DNA of 64,000 nt from Streptomyces xanthochromogenes (GCF_014650455.1 NZ_BMUZ01000006.1:429988-493987), one strand, 5' to 3'; shown: positions 25,499 to 34,075, counted from the stretch's first letter. A program made the numbers and translations. The notes: a model not told the origin generated them from the letters alone.

Positions 25499-26908
25499 TC
25501 AGTGCAGGGCGACCTCCGGTTCGGCCGCCTGGAGCGCCTCGACCTCCGTCTCCTGCCGCTGCTTGCCGAAGTGGTTGAAGGCCAGGTTGAGGACGATGGC
25601 CACCACGCAGCCGGTGGATATCCCGGAGTCGAGGACGACGAGGACCTGGTCGGGGAAGGCGTGGTAGAAGTCCGGCTTGGCGATCGGTATCAGGCCGATG
25701 CCGACGGCGGCGGCCACGATCAGCGCGTTCTCGCCCTTCTCCAGGGCCGCGGTCGACAGGGTCTGGATGCCGCTCGCGGCGACCGATCCGAACAGGACGA
25801 TGCCCGCGCCGCCGAGCACCGGCAGCGGGACGAGGGAGATGACCGAGGCCGCGACCGGCGAAAGCCCGATCACGACGAGGATGAGACCACCGGTCGCGAC
25901 GACGAACCGGCTGCGCACCTTGGTCATCGCGACGAGCCCGATGTTCTGGGCGAAGGCGCTGGCCATGAAGCCGTTGAAGACGGTGCTGAGTACGGACCCG
26001 AGGGTGTCGGCACGCAGCCCCGCGGCGATGGTCTTCTGGTCGGCCGGACGCTCGACGATCTTTCCGAGGGCCAGCATGTCGGCGGTGGACTCCGTCATAC
26101 AGACCAGCATCACGATGCACATCGAGACGATGGCGGCGACGTCGAACTGCGGGGCGCCGAAGTGGAACGGCGTCGGGAAGCCGACGACGTCCGCGTTCTT
26201 GATGGCGTCCAGGCTGGTCTTGCCCATCGGGATGGCGATGATCGAGCCGGCCACCAGACCGAGCAGGATCGCGATCTGCTGCATGAACCCGTGCAGCAGT
26301 TTGCGCAGTGCCAGCACGATGACCAGGGTGATCGCGGCGAGCGCGAGGTTGGAGAGCGAACCGTAGTCGGAGGCCTTGTCGTTGCCCCCGGAGGCCCAGT
26401 TGAAGGCGACGGGAAGCAGCGAGACGCCGATCAGGGTGATCACGGTGCCGGTGACGACCGGCGGGAAGAAGCGGACGAGCTTGCCGAAGTAGGGGGCGGC
26501 TATGAAGCCGAGCAGTCCGGCGACTATGACCCCGCCGAGGATGACGGGGATGGCGTCGGTGCCGTGTTCCTTGCCGATGGCGATCATCGGGCTCACCCCG
26601 GCGAACGAAACCCCGTTCACGAAGGGCAACTTGGCGCCGATCTTCCAGATCCCGAGGGTCTGGAGGAGCGTGGCGAGACCCGCGGTGAACAGGCTCGCGG
26701 CGACCAGGAAGGCGGTCTCCTTGGTGTCGAGCCCCACGGCGGGGCCGACGATCATGGGCGGGGCCACCACACCCGCGTACATCGCGGCCACGTGCTGGAG
26801 GCCACTGGTGAACATTTTCAGCGGGGGGAGCGTCTCGTCGACCGGGTGCTTCTCGCCGGTCTGGGCGGAGTTGACTGCGAAGTTGCGAAACCTGGGCTGT
26901 GCGGCCAC
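25499..26908 (-). CDS. NCS2 nucleobase:cation symporter (urate/xanthine permease type)
   Basis: The 469-residue protein has about 14 hydrophobic segments and the NCS2 signatures. The QH motif is in SGLQHVAAMYAGVVAPPMIVG, and the substrate region is MTESTADMLALGKIVERP. ASAFAQNIGLVAMTKVRSRFVV matches the NAT motif region. It should import purines such as urate or xanthine with protons. It is 55% or so alike, by eye, to the second NCS2 gene at 28880. The GTG at 26908 has GGAGGAACCGCC upstream. Its own promoter must lie in the repeat-bearing 26909-27404 gap. Confidence 0.9.
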   Translation of the reverse strand: MAAQPRFRNFAVNSAQTGEKHPVDETLPPLKMFTSGLQHVAAMYAGVVAPPMIVGPAVGLDTKETAFLVAASLFTAGLATLLQTLGIWKIGAKLPFVNGVSFAGVSPMIAIGKEHGTDAIPVILGGVIVAGLLGFIAAPYFGKLVRFFPPVVTGTVITLIGVSLLPVAFNWASGGNDKASDYGSLSNLALAAITLVIVLALRKLLHGFMQQIAILLGLVAGSIIAIPMGKTSLDAIKNADVVGFPTPFHFGAPQFDVAAIVSMCIVMLVCMTESTADMLALGKIVERPADQKTIAAGLRADTLGSVLSTVFNGFMASAFAQNIGLVAMTKVRSRFVVATGGLILVVIGLSPVAASVISLVPLPVLGGAGIVLFGSVAASGIQTLSTAALEKGENALIVAAAVGIGLIPIAKPDFYHAFPDQVLVVLDSGISTGCVVAIVLNLAFNHFGKQRQETEVEALQAAEPEVALH

Positions 26909-27109
26909 GGCGGTTCCTCCGGTCGGTTACACGTCGGCGGTGGACGCGGGTGTCTTGGAGGTGGTGCGTTGTGGTGCGTTGAGCAGCTGGAACAGGTGGT
27001 GCGAGGCAGTACGGACAGCACGGCTCGGCTGTCGGGTGGTACGGGGTGGCGCCGGACGGTTGGGGATGGGACCGAACGGGTGCGGGTGGTACGGGCGTTG
27101 CCGGCCGCC

Positions 27110-27163
27110 GGGCGGTTCTCCGGTCGGGCGGTTCTCCGGTCGGGCGGTTCTCCGGTCGGGCGG
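27110..27163. repeat. 16-bp tandem repeat, 3.4 copies
   Basis: The unit GGGCGGTTCTCCGGTC occurs three times without change (27110-27125, 27126-27141, 27142-27157), followed by a 6-nt partial copy. It lies upstream of the NCS2 permease in a 496-bp gap. Apart from the hairpin at 27291-27329, that gap holds no gene that I can support. Confidence 0.9.
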
Positions 27164-27290
27164 CGATCGCCGTCGAGGGTGCCGGACGGTGCGGGCGGAG
27201 CGCGCACGGCGCGTCCGGTGGTGCTGGACCGGTCGGCGCTGCTGGCGCCAACTCACGCATTCCGTGCGGGGGTTGGCACGTTTCACCGTT

Positions 27291-27329
27291 CCGGGGGGTG
27301 CGTACGTCCTTGTAGTACGCACCCCCCGG
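27291..27329 (-). terminator. Terminator downstream of the deaminase gene
   Basis: Perfect 15-bp arms (27291-27305 and 27315-27329) flank a 9-nt loop, 75 bp past the stop codon of the 8-oxoguanine/guanine deaminase gene. Confidence 0.78.
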
Positions 27330-27404
27330 TCCAGCTGCCGTGGACCCCGCTCGGGTCCACGGCGACCGGCCGAGGGCCGTCCCCCTCGGCCGGACTCCTT
27401 GGGG

Positions 27405-28796
27405 TCAGGCCTGCGCGGCGATCCGGGCGAGGCGCTGGGCCTCTTCGCGGGTCGCGACGGCGATGGCGTCCTCGTCGACCGTGGTGAGACGGCTGTTCTC
27501 GACGATCTGCTTGCCGTTCACGAACGAGGCGGTGACCGGGGCCGCCGCACCGAAGACGAGCGCGGTGACCGGGTCGGCGATGGAGGCGTGGGCGAGGGTG
27601 TCCAGCTTCCACAGCACGAAGTCGGCGAGCTTGCCCGCTTCGAGGGAGCCGATCTGGTCGGCGCGGCCGAGCACTTGGGCGCCGCCGAAGGTGCCGAGGC
27701 GCAGGGCCTGGCGGGCGTTGAGCGCGGCCTCGCGGTGCTGGGCGTTGAGGCGGTTGATGAGCAGCGCGTTGCGCAGCTCGGTGTGCAGCTCGCCCGACTC
27801 GTTGGAGGCGGTGCCGTCCACACCGAGGCCGACCGGGACGCCGGCCTTCAGCATGTCCGGGACGCGGGCGATGCCGGCGGCGAGACGCGCGTTGGAGGAC
27901 GGGCAGTGGGCGACGCCGGTGCCGGTGCGGGCGAAGGCGGCGATGTCGGAGTCGTTCATGTGGACGCAGTGCGCCATCCACACGTCGCTGCCGAGCCAGC
28001 CGGTCGACTCGAAGTAGTCGGTCGGGCCCATGCCGAACAGCTCCTTGCAGAACTGCTCCTCCTCCACGGTCTCCGAGCCGTGGGTGTGCAGCCGTACGCC
28101 CTTGGCGCGGGCCAACTCGGCGCCCTGCTTCATGAGTTCGGTGGAGACCGAGAAGGGCGAGCAGGGCGCGACGGCGACCTGGGTCATCGAGCCGAAGGAG
28201 GCGTCGTGGAAGCGGTCGACGGTCTCGGCGGTCGCGGCGAGCGCACCGTCGAGGGTCTCGACGGCGAAGTCCGGCGGCAGGCCGCCGTCCTTCACGCTGC
28301 GGTCCATGGAGCCGCGGGCCAGCGTGAAGCGCACGCCCATCTCGGAGGCCGCGCCGATGATCGCGCCGGACAGGTCGCCGGAGTTCTGGGGGTAGACGTA
28401 GTGGTGGTCCATCGCGGTGGTGACACCACCGCGGGCCATCATCGCGAGCGAACCCTGGGCGGCGACGCGCCCCATCTGCTCGTCGATGCGCGCCCACGTC
28501 GGGTAGAGGGCCACCAGCCAGTTGAAGAGGTTGTGGTCGGTGGCCAGACCACGCGTGATCCACTGGTAGAAGTGGTGGTGCGTGTTGACCAGGCCGGGGG
28601 TGACCAGGTGGCCGGTGCCGTCGATGCGGCGGACCACGTTCTCCAGGCCCTTCGGGGCCTGGCCGGCTCCGATCGACTCGATCTTGTTGTCGGCGACGAC
28701 GAGGTAGCCGGAGGCGTACTCGGTGTCATTCGCGTCCACGGTGGCGATCGCACAGTTCTCGATGACGATGCGCTGGGGGGCTGCCGAAGGTGCCAT
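27405..28796 (-). CDS. 8-oxoguanine/guanine-type deaminase (amidohydrolase family)
   Basis: The 463-residue metal-dependent amidohydrolase has the HxH motif in GLVNTHHHFYQWITRGLA, metal His in RLHTHGSETVEEE, AHCVHMNDSDI and the catalytic Asp of GLGVDGTASNE. The closest family is the 8-oxoguanine deaminase/TrzN/AtzA group, often named hydroxyatrazine ethylaminohydrolase in databases. Between two purine permeases and the uricase operon, an aminopurine deaminase producing urate or xanthine is the natural reading. 8-Oxoguanine would give urate directly. The ATG at 28796 has GAAGGAAGCACC upstream. Confidence 0.88.
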   Translation of the reverse strand: MAPSAAPQRIVIENCAIATVDANDTEYASGYLVVADNKIESIGAGQAPKGLENVVRRIDGTGHLVTPGLVNTHHHFYQWITRGLATDHNLFNWLVALYPTWARIDEQMGRVAAQGSLAMMARGGVTTAMDHHYVYPQNSGDLSGAIIGAASEMGVRFTLARGSMDRSVKDGGLPPDFAVETLDGALAATAETVDRFHDASFGSMTQVAVAPCSPFSVSTELMKQGAELARAKGVRLHTHGSETVEEEQFCKELFGMGPTDYFESTGWLGSDVWMAHCVHMNDSDIAAFARTGTGVAHCPSSNARLAAGIARVPDMLKAGVPVGLGVDGTASNESGELHTELRNALLINRLNAQHREAALNARQALRLGTFGGAQVLGRADQIGSLEAGKLADFVLWKLDTLAHASIADPVTALVFGAAAPVTASFVNGKQIVENSRLTTVDEDAIAVATREEAQRLARIAAQA

Positions 28797-28879
28797 GGTG
28801 CTTCCTTCTTCGTTCAGTGGCGGCTGTGATGGGGGTACCCCCTGCTCCTTGAGAGCTTGGGGGCGGGCACGGCAGGACC

Positions 28880-30280
28880 CTACGAGGATTTGAGTGCCGG
28901 GACCGCGACGCGGCTCCGGGTGCCGAGATGGTGGAAGAAAAGGTTGAGCAGGACCGCGGTGAGCGCTCCCGCGCTGATGCCGGACCCGAGCACGGTCTGT
29001 GCCCAGGCGGGGAAACCGGCGTAGAAGGTGGGCGAGGCGAGCGGGATGATGCCCGCCCCGAGCGCCACGGCCACCAGGATGATGTTGGAGCTGTCGTCGA
29101 GCCCGGCCTCGGAGAGGGTACGGATACCGCTCACCGCGATCGAGCCGAACAGGACGATTCCGGCGCCGCCGAGGACGGGCATCGGAACCAGGGAGACGAC
29201 CGCGCCGAGCACCGGGAAGGCGCCGAGCACGAGCAGGGCGCAGCCCGCGACGGCGACAACGTACCTGCTGCGTACGCGAGTCAGCGAGACCACACCGACG
29301 TTCTGGGCGAACGCGCTGGTGGGGAAGCCGCCGAAGACGGGCCCGAGGAGGGTGGCGATGCCGTCGGTGCGCAGACCGCGGGCGATGGTGCGCCCGTCGG
29401 TGCGGCGCTCGCAGATCTCGCCGATGGCGAGCATGCCGGCGCTGGACTCGGTCATCAGGACCAGCATCACGATGCACAGCGACAGAACGGCTGCCGGATG
29501 GAACTCGGGCGCACCGAAGGAGAAGGGCGTCGGCAGGGCGGCGACGGGGGCGGACTTCATCGCCGCGAAGTCGGCCATGCCGAACGGGATCGCGGCGAGT
29601 GTGCCGATCAACAGGCCCAGCAACAAGGCGACTTGGCGCAGGAAACCGCGGCCGAAGCGCTGGAAGAGCAGGATCACGACGAGCGTGAAGGCGGCGAGCG
29701 CCAGGTTCTTCATGGACCCGAAGTCGGTGGCGGTCTTGTCGCCGCCCTGGGCCCAGGAGACGGGTACGGGCATCAGGGTGACGCCGATGAGCGTGATCAC
29801 GACACCGGTCACCAGCGGCGGGAAGAAGCGCAGCAGCCGGCCGAAGAAGGGGCCGACCAAGAGGCAGAAGACTCCGGCGACCATCACCGCGCCGTAGATG
29901 GCGGGGAGTTGATGGCCCGGGGCGCTGGTCTCGGCTATCGCGAGCATGGGCGCGATGCCGGCCGAGGAGGCGGCGTTGACGAACGGGAGCCGGTTTCCGG
30001 CGAAGTTCGCGAGGCCGATGGTCTGCAGGACGGTGGCGAGCCCGGCGATGAGCAGGCTGGCCGCGATCAGACGGGTCTGCCCTGCGGTGTCCAGGCCGAC
30101 GGCCTGGCCGATGATGAGCGGAGGGGTGACGACGCCCGCGTACATGGCGGCGATGTGCTGGAGCGCGGCGGGGACGAGCCGCGAGGCAGGAAGCTTTTCG
30201 TCCACCGGGTGCACGGCACCTTCAGGTGGGGTGGGACATGGGCCGTCGGCTGGTGCCGGCCCCATTGCAGGCTGTGCCAT
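28880..30280 (-). CDS. Second NCS2 purine permease
   Basis: The 466-residue protein repeats the architecture of the permease at 25499. It has AALQHIAAMYAGVVTPPLIIGQ at the start, MTESSAGMLAIGEICERR in the middle and TSAFAQNVGVVSLTRVRSRYVV near the NAT motif. The two probably differ in substrate (for example urate against xanthine or guanine). The ATG at 30280 has GGAGGGAATCTC. The stop is 83 bp before the deaminase start and the two may be one transcript. A hairpin at 30299-30336 separates it from uricase upstream. Confidence 0.9.
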   Translation of the reverse strand: MAQPAMGPAPADGPCPTPPEGAVHPVDEKLPASRLVPAALQHIAAMYAGVVTPPLIIGQAVGLDTAGQTRLIAASLLIAGLATVLQTIGLANFAGNRLPFVNAASSAGIAPMLAIAETSAPGHQLPAIYGAVMVAGVFCLLVGPFFGRLLRFFPPLVTGVVITLIGVTLMPVPVSWAQGGDKTATDFGSMKNLALAAFTLVVILLFQRFGRGFLRQVALLLGLLIGTLAAIPFGMADFAAMKSAPVAALPTPFSFGAPEFHPAAVLSLCIVMLVLMTESSAGMLAIGEICERRTDGRTIARGLRTDGIATLLGPVFGGFPTSAFAQNVGVVSLTRVRSRYVVAVAGCALLVLGAFPVLGAVVSLVPMPVLGGAGIVLFGSIAVSGIRTLSEAGLDDSSNIILVAVALGAGIIPLASPTFYAGFPAWAQTVLGSGISAGALTAVLLNLFFHHLGTRSRVAVPALKSS

Positions 30281-30298
30281 GAGATTCCCTCCGGTCTG

Positions 30299-30336
30299 GC
30301 CGGCCCCCGCCCGACTGCGGGCGGGCGGGGGCCGGC
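30299..30336 (-). terminator. Terminator after the uricase operon
   Basis: Perfect 15-bp arms (30299-30313 and 30322-30336) with an 8-nt loop lie between the uricase stop (30348) and the permease start (30280). It should limit read-through into the permease. Confidence 0.72.
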
Positions 30337-30347
30337 TCAGTGCCGCG

Positions 30348-31271
30348 TCAGAGGTTGGTCATGTCGACCGGGATCTGCGGCTCGACGCCGTCGCGCAGGA
30401 CGGTCGCCTCGATCAGACCGTACGGACGGTCGGCCGCGAAGTAGACCTCGTTGTCGTTCTTGAGCCCGAACGGTTCGAGGTCCACCAGGAAGTGGTGCTT
30501 GTTCGGCAGCGAGAAACGAACTTCGTCGATCTCGGACCGGTTGTTGATGATGCGCGAACCCATCTGGTACAGGGTCTGCTGCAGCGAGAGCGAGTACGTC
30601 TCGGCGAAGGCCTGCAGCATGTGCTTGCGCACCTGCTCGTAGGACTTCTCCCAGTTGGGCGCCTTCTGCTCGTCGTCGCTCCAGTTGAAGCGCCAGCGGG
30701 CGGAGACCTGGGTGGCCAGGATGCGGTCGTACGCCTCCTGGAGCGTCGTGTACTTGTCCTTGACGTAACCCCAGAACTCGGAGTTCGTCGAGTTCATCAC
30801 GACGAGGTCCTTGAGGCCCGAGATGACCTCCCACTTCTCACCGTCGTAGGTGATCTGGGTGACCCGGGTCTCCTGGCCCTTGCGGACGAAGGAGTGCTTG
30901 ACGTCGTCGGAGCCGATGAACTTCGAGTTGGCCTCCGAGGTCGCGATGCGCTCCCACGAGTACTCCTCGATGCGGATGCGCGCGACCTTGATCGGCTCCT
31001 GCGAGGTCACGAAGTGCCGCGCGAGGTGGATGCCGAACTGCTCGGCGGACTCTATGCCGTACTCCTTGGCGAACGCGTACACCGTGTTCTTGGTGGTGTC
31101 CGTCGGAAGCACGTTGGCGTTCGAGCCGGAGTAGTGCACGTCCTCCATGTCGCCGGACAGGGCGACCGAGACGTTCAGGTCCTTGATGTGGTGCGTGTCG
31201 CCGTCCCGCGTGATCTTGACGACGCGGTTCTCTGCTTTGCCGTACTGGTTCTGGCCGAGAATCGTGGGCAT
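30348..31271 (-). CDS. pucL: Uricase (urate oxidase)
   Basis: The 307-residue cofactor-free oxidase turns urate and O2 into 5-hydroxyisourate and H2O2. The catalytic pair is visible: Lys12 (NQYGKAENRV) and Thr57 (VLPTDTTKNTVYAFAKE), at the same numbers as in well-studied fungal uricase. The substrate-binding Arg/Gln region and KHHFLVDLEPFGL are present. No peroxisomal or export signal is found. It is the third gene of the uraD-uraH-uricase operon, with a 5-nt gap after uraH. The peroxide it makes fits the catalase downstream at 35155, which shares its operator type. Confidence 0.97.
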   Translation of the reverse strand: MPTILGQNQYGKAENRVVKITRDGDTHHIKDLNVSVALSGDMEDVHYSGSNANVLPTDTTKNTVYAFAKEYGIESAEQFGIHLARHFVTSQEPIKVARIRIEEYSWERIATSEANSKFIGSDDVKHSFVRKGQETRVTQITYDGEKWEVISGLKDLVVMNSTNSEFWGYVKDKYTTLQEAYDRILATQVSARWRFNWSDDEQKAPNWEKSYEQVRKHMLQAFAETYSLSLQQTLYQMGSRIINNRSEIDEVRFSLPNKHHFLVDLEPFGLKNDNEVYFAADRPYGLIEATVLRDGVEPQIPVDMTNL

Positions 31272-31276
31272 GTCTG

Positions 31277-31666
31277 CTAGCTCCCTCGGTAAACGGAGTA
31301 GCCGAACGGGTTGAGCAGCAGCGGTACGTGATAGTGCTCGCCCGGGGTGACGGCGAAAGTGATCGCCACCTCCGGGAAGAACGCACCGCTGTCCCTTACG
31401 CGGGGGGCGTCCTGCTGCGCCTCGGCTTGCTTCTTGTTGAAGTACTGCTCGACCTCGAAGTCGAGTCGCACGTGGGTGGTGCCTTCCGGCAGGGCCGGCA
31501 GGTCCTTGCAGCGCCCGTCCGCGTCGGTCGCGGAGCCGCCGAGCGCGGTCCACTCGGCGCCGGAGCCCGAGCGGGCCGCGAGCGAGATGGCGACGCCCTC
31601 GGCGGGGCGTCCGATGCTGGTGTCCAGGATGTGCGTGGACACCGAGGCGGTGGTCGCGGTGCTCAT
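31277..31666 (-). CDS. uraH: 5-Hydroxyisourate hydrolase
   Basis: The 129-residue transthyretin-like enzyme opens 5-hydroxyisourate to OHCU. The family signatures are the early STHILDTSIGRPAEGV (with catalytic His), the middle RLDFEVEQYF, and the C-terminal HYHVPLLLNPFGYSVYRGS ending in YRGS. Its ATG overlaps the uraD stop by ATGA, so the two are co-translated, as expected for successive steps. Confidence 0.97.
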   Translation of the reverse strand: MSTATTASVSTHILDTSIGRPAEGVAISLAARSGSGAEWTALGGSATDADGRCKDLPALPEGTTHVRLDFEVEQYFNKKQAEAQQDAPRVRDSGAFFPEVAITFAVTPGEHYHVPLLLNPFGYSVYRGS

Positions 31667-32178
31667 CAGTCCTTGTCCTCTTCTACAAGACGGGTCAGCC
31701 GGATTCGGTTGATCTTCCCGAGTTCGGTGCGCACGATCTCGCGCTCCTCCTCGGCGGTGTTGCCGATCCGGGTCTTGACCGCATCGCGCATCTGCTCGCC
31801 GGTGGCACCGGTCGCGCAGATCAGGAAGACATGACCGAACTTCTCCTGGTAGTCCAGGTTCAGTTCGAGCAGCTCGGCCTTGAGAGCCTCGGAGGCCCCG
31901 GCCATTCCGCGCTGTTCACGTGCGGAGGTGGGGTCACCGGGCTTCGGCCGGCCGATCGGCGGGTGCCCGGCCATCGCCTCTTCCAGGTCCTCCACAGCCA
32001 GCTCGGCCAGAGCGGCGTCGCTTGCGGTGAAGAGGTCCTCCGCGGTGGCGTACGGGCGCTGGGCGAGCAGCTTGCTCCCCCACGCCGAACTGGCGCACAC
32101 CTCGTGGAGCGCGGCGAGGGCCGCACTGTCCTGAGAGGTGTTGAACCGGGCGAGGCCCGGTGTCGAAGTCGAAGTCAC
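31666..32178 (-). CDS. uraD: OHCU decarboxylase
   Basis: The 170-residue all-helical enzyme converts OHCU to S-allantoin. Diagnostic segments are MAGHPPIGRP (catalytic His), SAREQRGMAGA and YQEKFGHVFLICATG. The GTG at 32178 has GGAGGCCGCC just upstream; longer in-frame starts cross the promoter. It is the first gene of the operon and begins about 40 nt after the -10 box at 32217-32222. Control is predicted by motif B. Confidence 0.96.
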   Translation of the reverse strand: MTSTSTPGLARFNTSQDSAALAALHEVCASSAWGSKLLAQRPYATAEDLFTASDAALAELAVEDLEEAMAGHPPIGRPKPGDPTSAREQRGMAGASEALKAELLELNLDYQEKFGHVFLICATGATGEQMRDAVKTRIGNTAEEEREIVRTELGKINRIRLTRLVEEDKD

Positions 32179-32216
32179 GGCGGCCTCCGTGGCCTTGGTG
32201 CTGAACGGGCTGCGGA

Positions 32217-32258
32217 TAGCTAACGCCCTCCGAAACATCCCGTCAACACTTTGTTGAA
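32217..32258 (-). promoter_or_regulatory. uraD-uraH-uricase promoter with motif B operator
   Basis: On the minus strand TTGACG (32241-32246) and TAGCTA (32217-32222) form a promoter with an 18-bp spacer. The palindrome TTCAACAAAGTGTTGAC (32242-32258) overlaps the -35 box. It differs at only one of 17 positions from the catalase site at 35063-35079, and the promoter spacing is the same. A repressor bound here would block RNA polymerase. Confidence 0.75.
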
Positions 32259-32274
32259 AACTTGGGGTTACAAA

Positions 32275-32303
32275 AACCGCCGCCCGGTGTCCGGACGGCG
32301 GTT
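32275..32303 (-). terminator. Rho-independent terminator of the HTH gene
   Basis: Arms 32275-32287 and 32291-32303 pair with one mismatch around a 3-nt loop. On the minus strand the stem runs into TTTTT, a true intrinsic terminator. It isolates the HTH/YkoF-like operon from the uricase promoter 17 bp further on. Confidence 0.82.
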
Positions 32304-32347
32304 CGTTGCGTTCGAGGGGTGCCGAAGCGGGCACCGAGCGTGCTCGT

Positions 32348-32809
32348 TCAGTCGCCCTTGGCGGTGTTTTCCCTGTTCAGGTCCCTGTTCAGGTAGTTGT
32401 ACACGGTGAACCGGCTGACCCCGAGTGCCGAGGCGACCGTCTCCACGCCGTGTCGCACGGAGAAGGCGCCGCGCGCCTCCAGGGTCCGTACCGCCGACTG
32501 CTTGGCCTTGCGGTCGAGGGAAGCGAGGGGCATGCCGTGCCTGCGCTCCATGGCGGCCAGGATGTGGTCCAGGGAGTCGGAGAGCTGCGGCAGGCGCACC
32601 GCCACCACGTCTTCGCCCTCCCAGGCGAGCACCACGTCGTCGGGGGCCGCGTGCCCCGGCGGCAGGATCTCCGCGCCCATGGCGTCGACGAGCGGCTTGA
32701 CCGCCTGGAGCAGCGGGTGCTCGGCGGGAGCGGCACCCGGAGGGGGCTCGGCGGGGTCGGCGACCCGGGGAGGCTCGGCGGGAGCGGCCGGAGCGGTGGG
32801 TTCGGTCAC
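32348..32809 (-). CDS. Helix-turn-helix protein (YheO/DauR-like C-terminal HTH)
   Basis: The 153-residue protein has a Pro/Ala-rich first 30 residues, a short PAS-like remnant (LLQAVKPLVDAMGAEILPPG, VAVRLPQLSDSLDHILAAM) and a C-terminal HTH (TLEARGAFSVRHGVETVASALGVSRFTVYNYLNRD). That HTH is the YheO/DauR type, though full-length members are about 220 residues. It overlaps the YkoF-like gene by 4 nt. Lying between the uricase operon and hyi, it is a candidate regulator of the motif B sites; this is inference. Confidence 0.8.
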   Translation of the reverse strand: MTEPTAPAAPAEPPRVADPAEPPPGAAPAEHPLLQAVKPLVDAMGAEILPPGHAAPDDVVLAWEGEDVVAVRLPQLSDSLDHILAAMERRHGMPLASLDRKAKQSAVRTLEARGAFSVRHGVETVASALGVSRFTVYNYLNRDLNRENTAKGD

Positions 32810-33057
32810 TTCTCGTCCTCCCCGATCACATTGACCTGGAGCGAGACCCGGGTGGCGCCGGCCGCGAGCGCGCTGCGCAGCAGCTCGTCCACGGCGGTCA
32901 GCACCTCGTCGGCGCCGCCTTCCGCGGTGTTGCCGAAGGGGCCGACGTCGACCGCGTCGAGCCGGGCCGCCTGGATCACGTCGCGGGCGACCACGGCGTG
33001 CGGCGGCGCCTCGTCGAGATCGAAGGGCTCGGTCGTGAACTCCACTCTCAATCGCAC
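32806..33057 (-). CDS. YkoF/MTH1187-like small protein
   Basis: The 83-residue protein matches the thiamin-binding YkoF/MTH1187 ferredoxin-like fold by its start (RLRVEFTTEPFDLDEAP) and end (RVSLQVNVIGEDE). The middle (PFGNTAEGGADEVLTAVDELLRSALAAGATRVSLQ) carries the ligand-loop pattern of that fold. Such proteins bind thiamin or related pyrimidines. GCL needs thiamin diphosphate, a possible but unproven link. The GTG at 33057 starts an operon with the HTH gene, divergent from hyi. Confidence 0.72.
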   Translation of the reverse strand: MRLRVEFTTEPFDLDEAPPHAVVARDVIQAARLDAVDVGPFGNTAEGGADEVLTAVDELLRSALAAGATRVSLQVNVIGEDEK

Positions 33058-33100
33058 GCGCTCAACCTACTGCGAGCAGGACGAAATCCGGGAGGCCCCC

Positions 33101-33165
33101 TTGACAAGCCCGCCGGTCCCGCTGCAACCTTCCATCAAGCAGAAAACAACTTCCGCAATACGGAA
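33101..33165 (+). promoter_or_regulatory. hyi-glxR promoter with a paired motif A operator
   Basis: TTGACA (33101-33106) and CAACCT (33125-33130) have an 18-bp spacer. Directly downstream are TTCCATCAAGCAGAA (33130-33144) and the perfect TTCCGCAATACGGAA (33151-33165), with centres 21 bp apart. The order, a weak site with CAGAA and then a perfect site, is the same as at gcl. The operators cover the predicted start of transcription. Confidence 0.78.
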
Positions 33166-33181
33166 GGAGCGCACACCCCTC

Positions 33182-34015
33182 ATGGGATACTCGGACCAGC
33201 GCTTCGATGTGAACCTCTCGATCCTCTTCACGGAACTCCCGCTCCTGGAGCGCCCCGCGGCCGCGGCTGCGGCGGGCTTCACGGCGGTCGAGCTGTGGTG
33301 GCCCTGGATCGAGACCCCCACCCCCGCCCAGGCGGAGCTCGACGCCCTCAAGGAGGCGCTCGACGACGCCGGCACCCAGCTGGTGGGACTCAACTTCTAC
33401 GCCGGCGCCCTGCCGGGGCCCGACCGCGGTGCGCTGTCGATTCCCGGTGCGGAGTCGGACCGCTTCCGCGCCAACATCGAGGTGGCGGCCGACTTCGCCG
33501 CCTCCGTCGGCTGCAAGGCGCTCAACGCGCTCTACGGCAACCGCGTCGACGGCGCGGACCCGCAGGTGCAGGACGCCCTCGCCCTGGAGAACCTCGTCCT
33601 GGCGGCCCGCGCGGCCGACCGGGTCGGCGCGATCCTCCTGGTCGAGACCCTGAACAAGCCGGAGTCGCCGCTCTACCCGCTGGTGAGCGCCCCGTCCGCG
33701 ATCGAGGTCGTGGACAAGGTCAACGCCGCGACGGGTCTGGGCAACGCCAAGTTCCTCCTCGACATCTACCACCTGTCGATGAACGGTGAGAACGTCGCCG
33801 AGGTCATCGAGGCGTACGCCGACAAGACCGGCCACGTGCAGATCGCCGACAACCCGGGCCGTGGCGCGCCGGGCACCGGCTCGCTGCCTCTGGAAGAGCT
33901 GCTCGACCAGCTCAAGAAGGCCGGCTACGACGGCTGGGTGGGCCTGGAGTACAAGGCCGCCGACGCCGCCGCGTCCTTCGAGTGGCTCCCCGCCGAGGCC
34001 CGCGCGGCCCGCTGA
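33182..34015 (+). CDS. hyi: Hydroxypyruvate isomerase
   Basis: The 277-residue TIM-barrel enzyme interconverts hydroxypyruvate and tartronate semialdehyde. It starts RFDVNLSILFTELPLLERP, carries GFTAVELWWPW, the active-site Glu of ILLVETLNKPESP, the metal-binding FLLDIYHLSMNGENV, HVQIADNPGRGAPGTG and WVGLEYK. The length is normal. It is followed after 60 bp by glxR. The motif A operators tie it to glyoxylate supply from allantoin. Confidence 0.95.
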   Translation: MGYSDQRFDVNLSILFTELPLLERPAAAAAAGFTAVELWWPWIETPTPAQAELDALKEALDDAGTQLVGLNFYAGALPGPDRGALSIPGAESDRFRANIEVAADFAASVGCKALNALYGNRVDGADPQVQDALALENLVLAARAADRVGAILLVETLNKPESPLYPLVSAPSAIEVVDKVNAATGLGNAKFLLDIYHLSMNGENVAEVIEAYADKTGHVQIADNPGRGAPGTGSLPLEELLDQLKKAGYDGWVGLEYKAADAAASFEWLPAEARAAR

Positions 34016-34075
34016 GGCCGCCCGCCGGGCTTCAACTTCTCGACGCATTAAAGCTTTTAGGAAGGCAGCACCCTC

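Noticed and set aside
27110..27163. CRISPR array
   Set aside because: The repeats are contiguous with no spacers. The same is true at 44501, 50164 and 51081, and no cas genes are present.
28797..29477. Extension of the deaminase frame into the permease gene
   Set aside because: It runs antiparallel in codon use to a clear membrane protein on the same strand; the ATG at 28796 has a good ribosome binding site.
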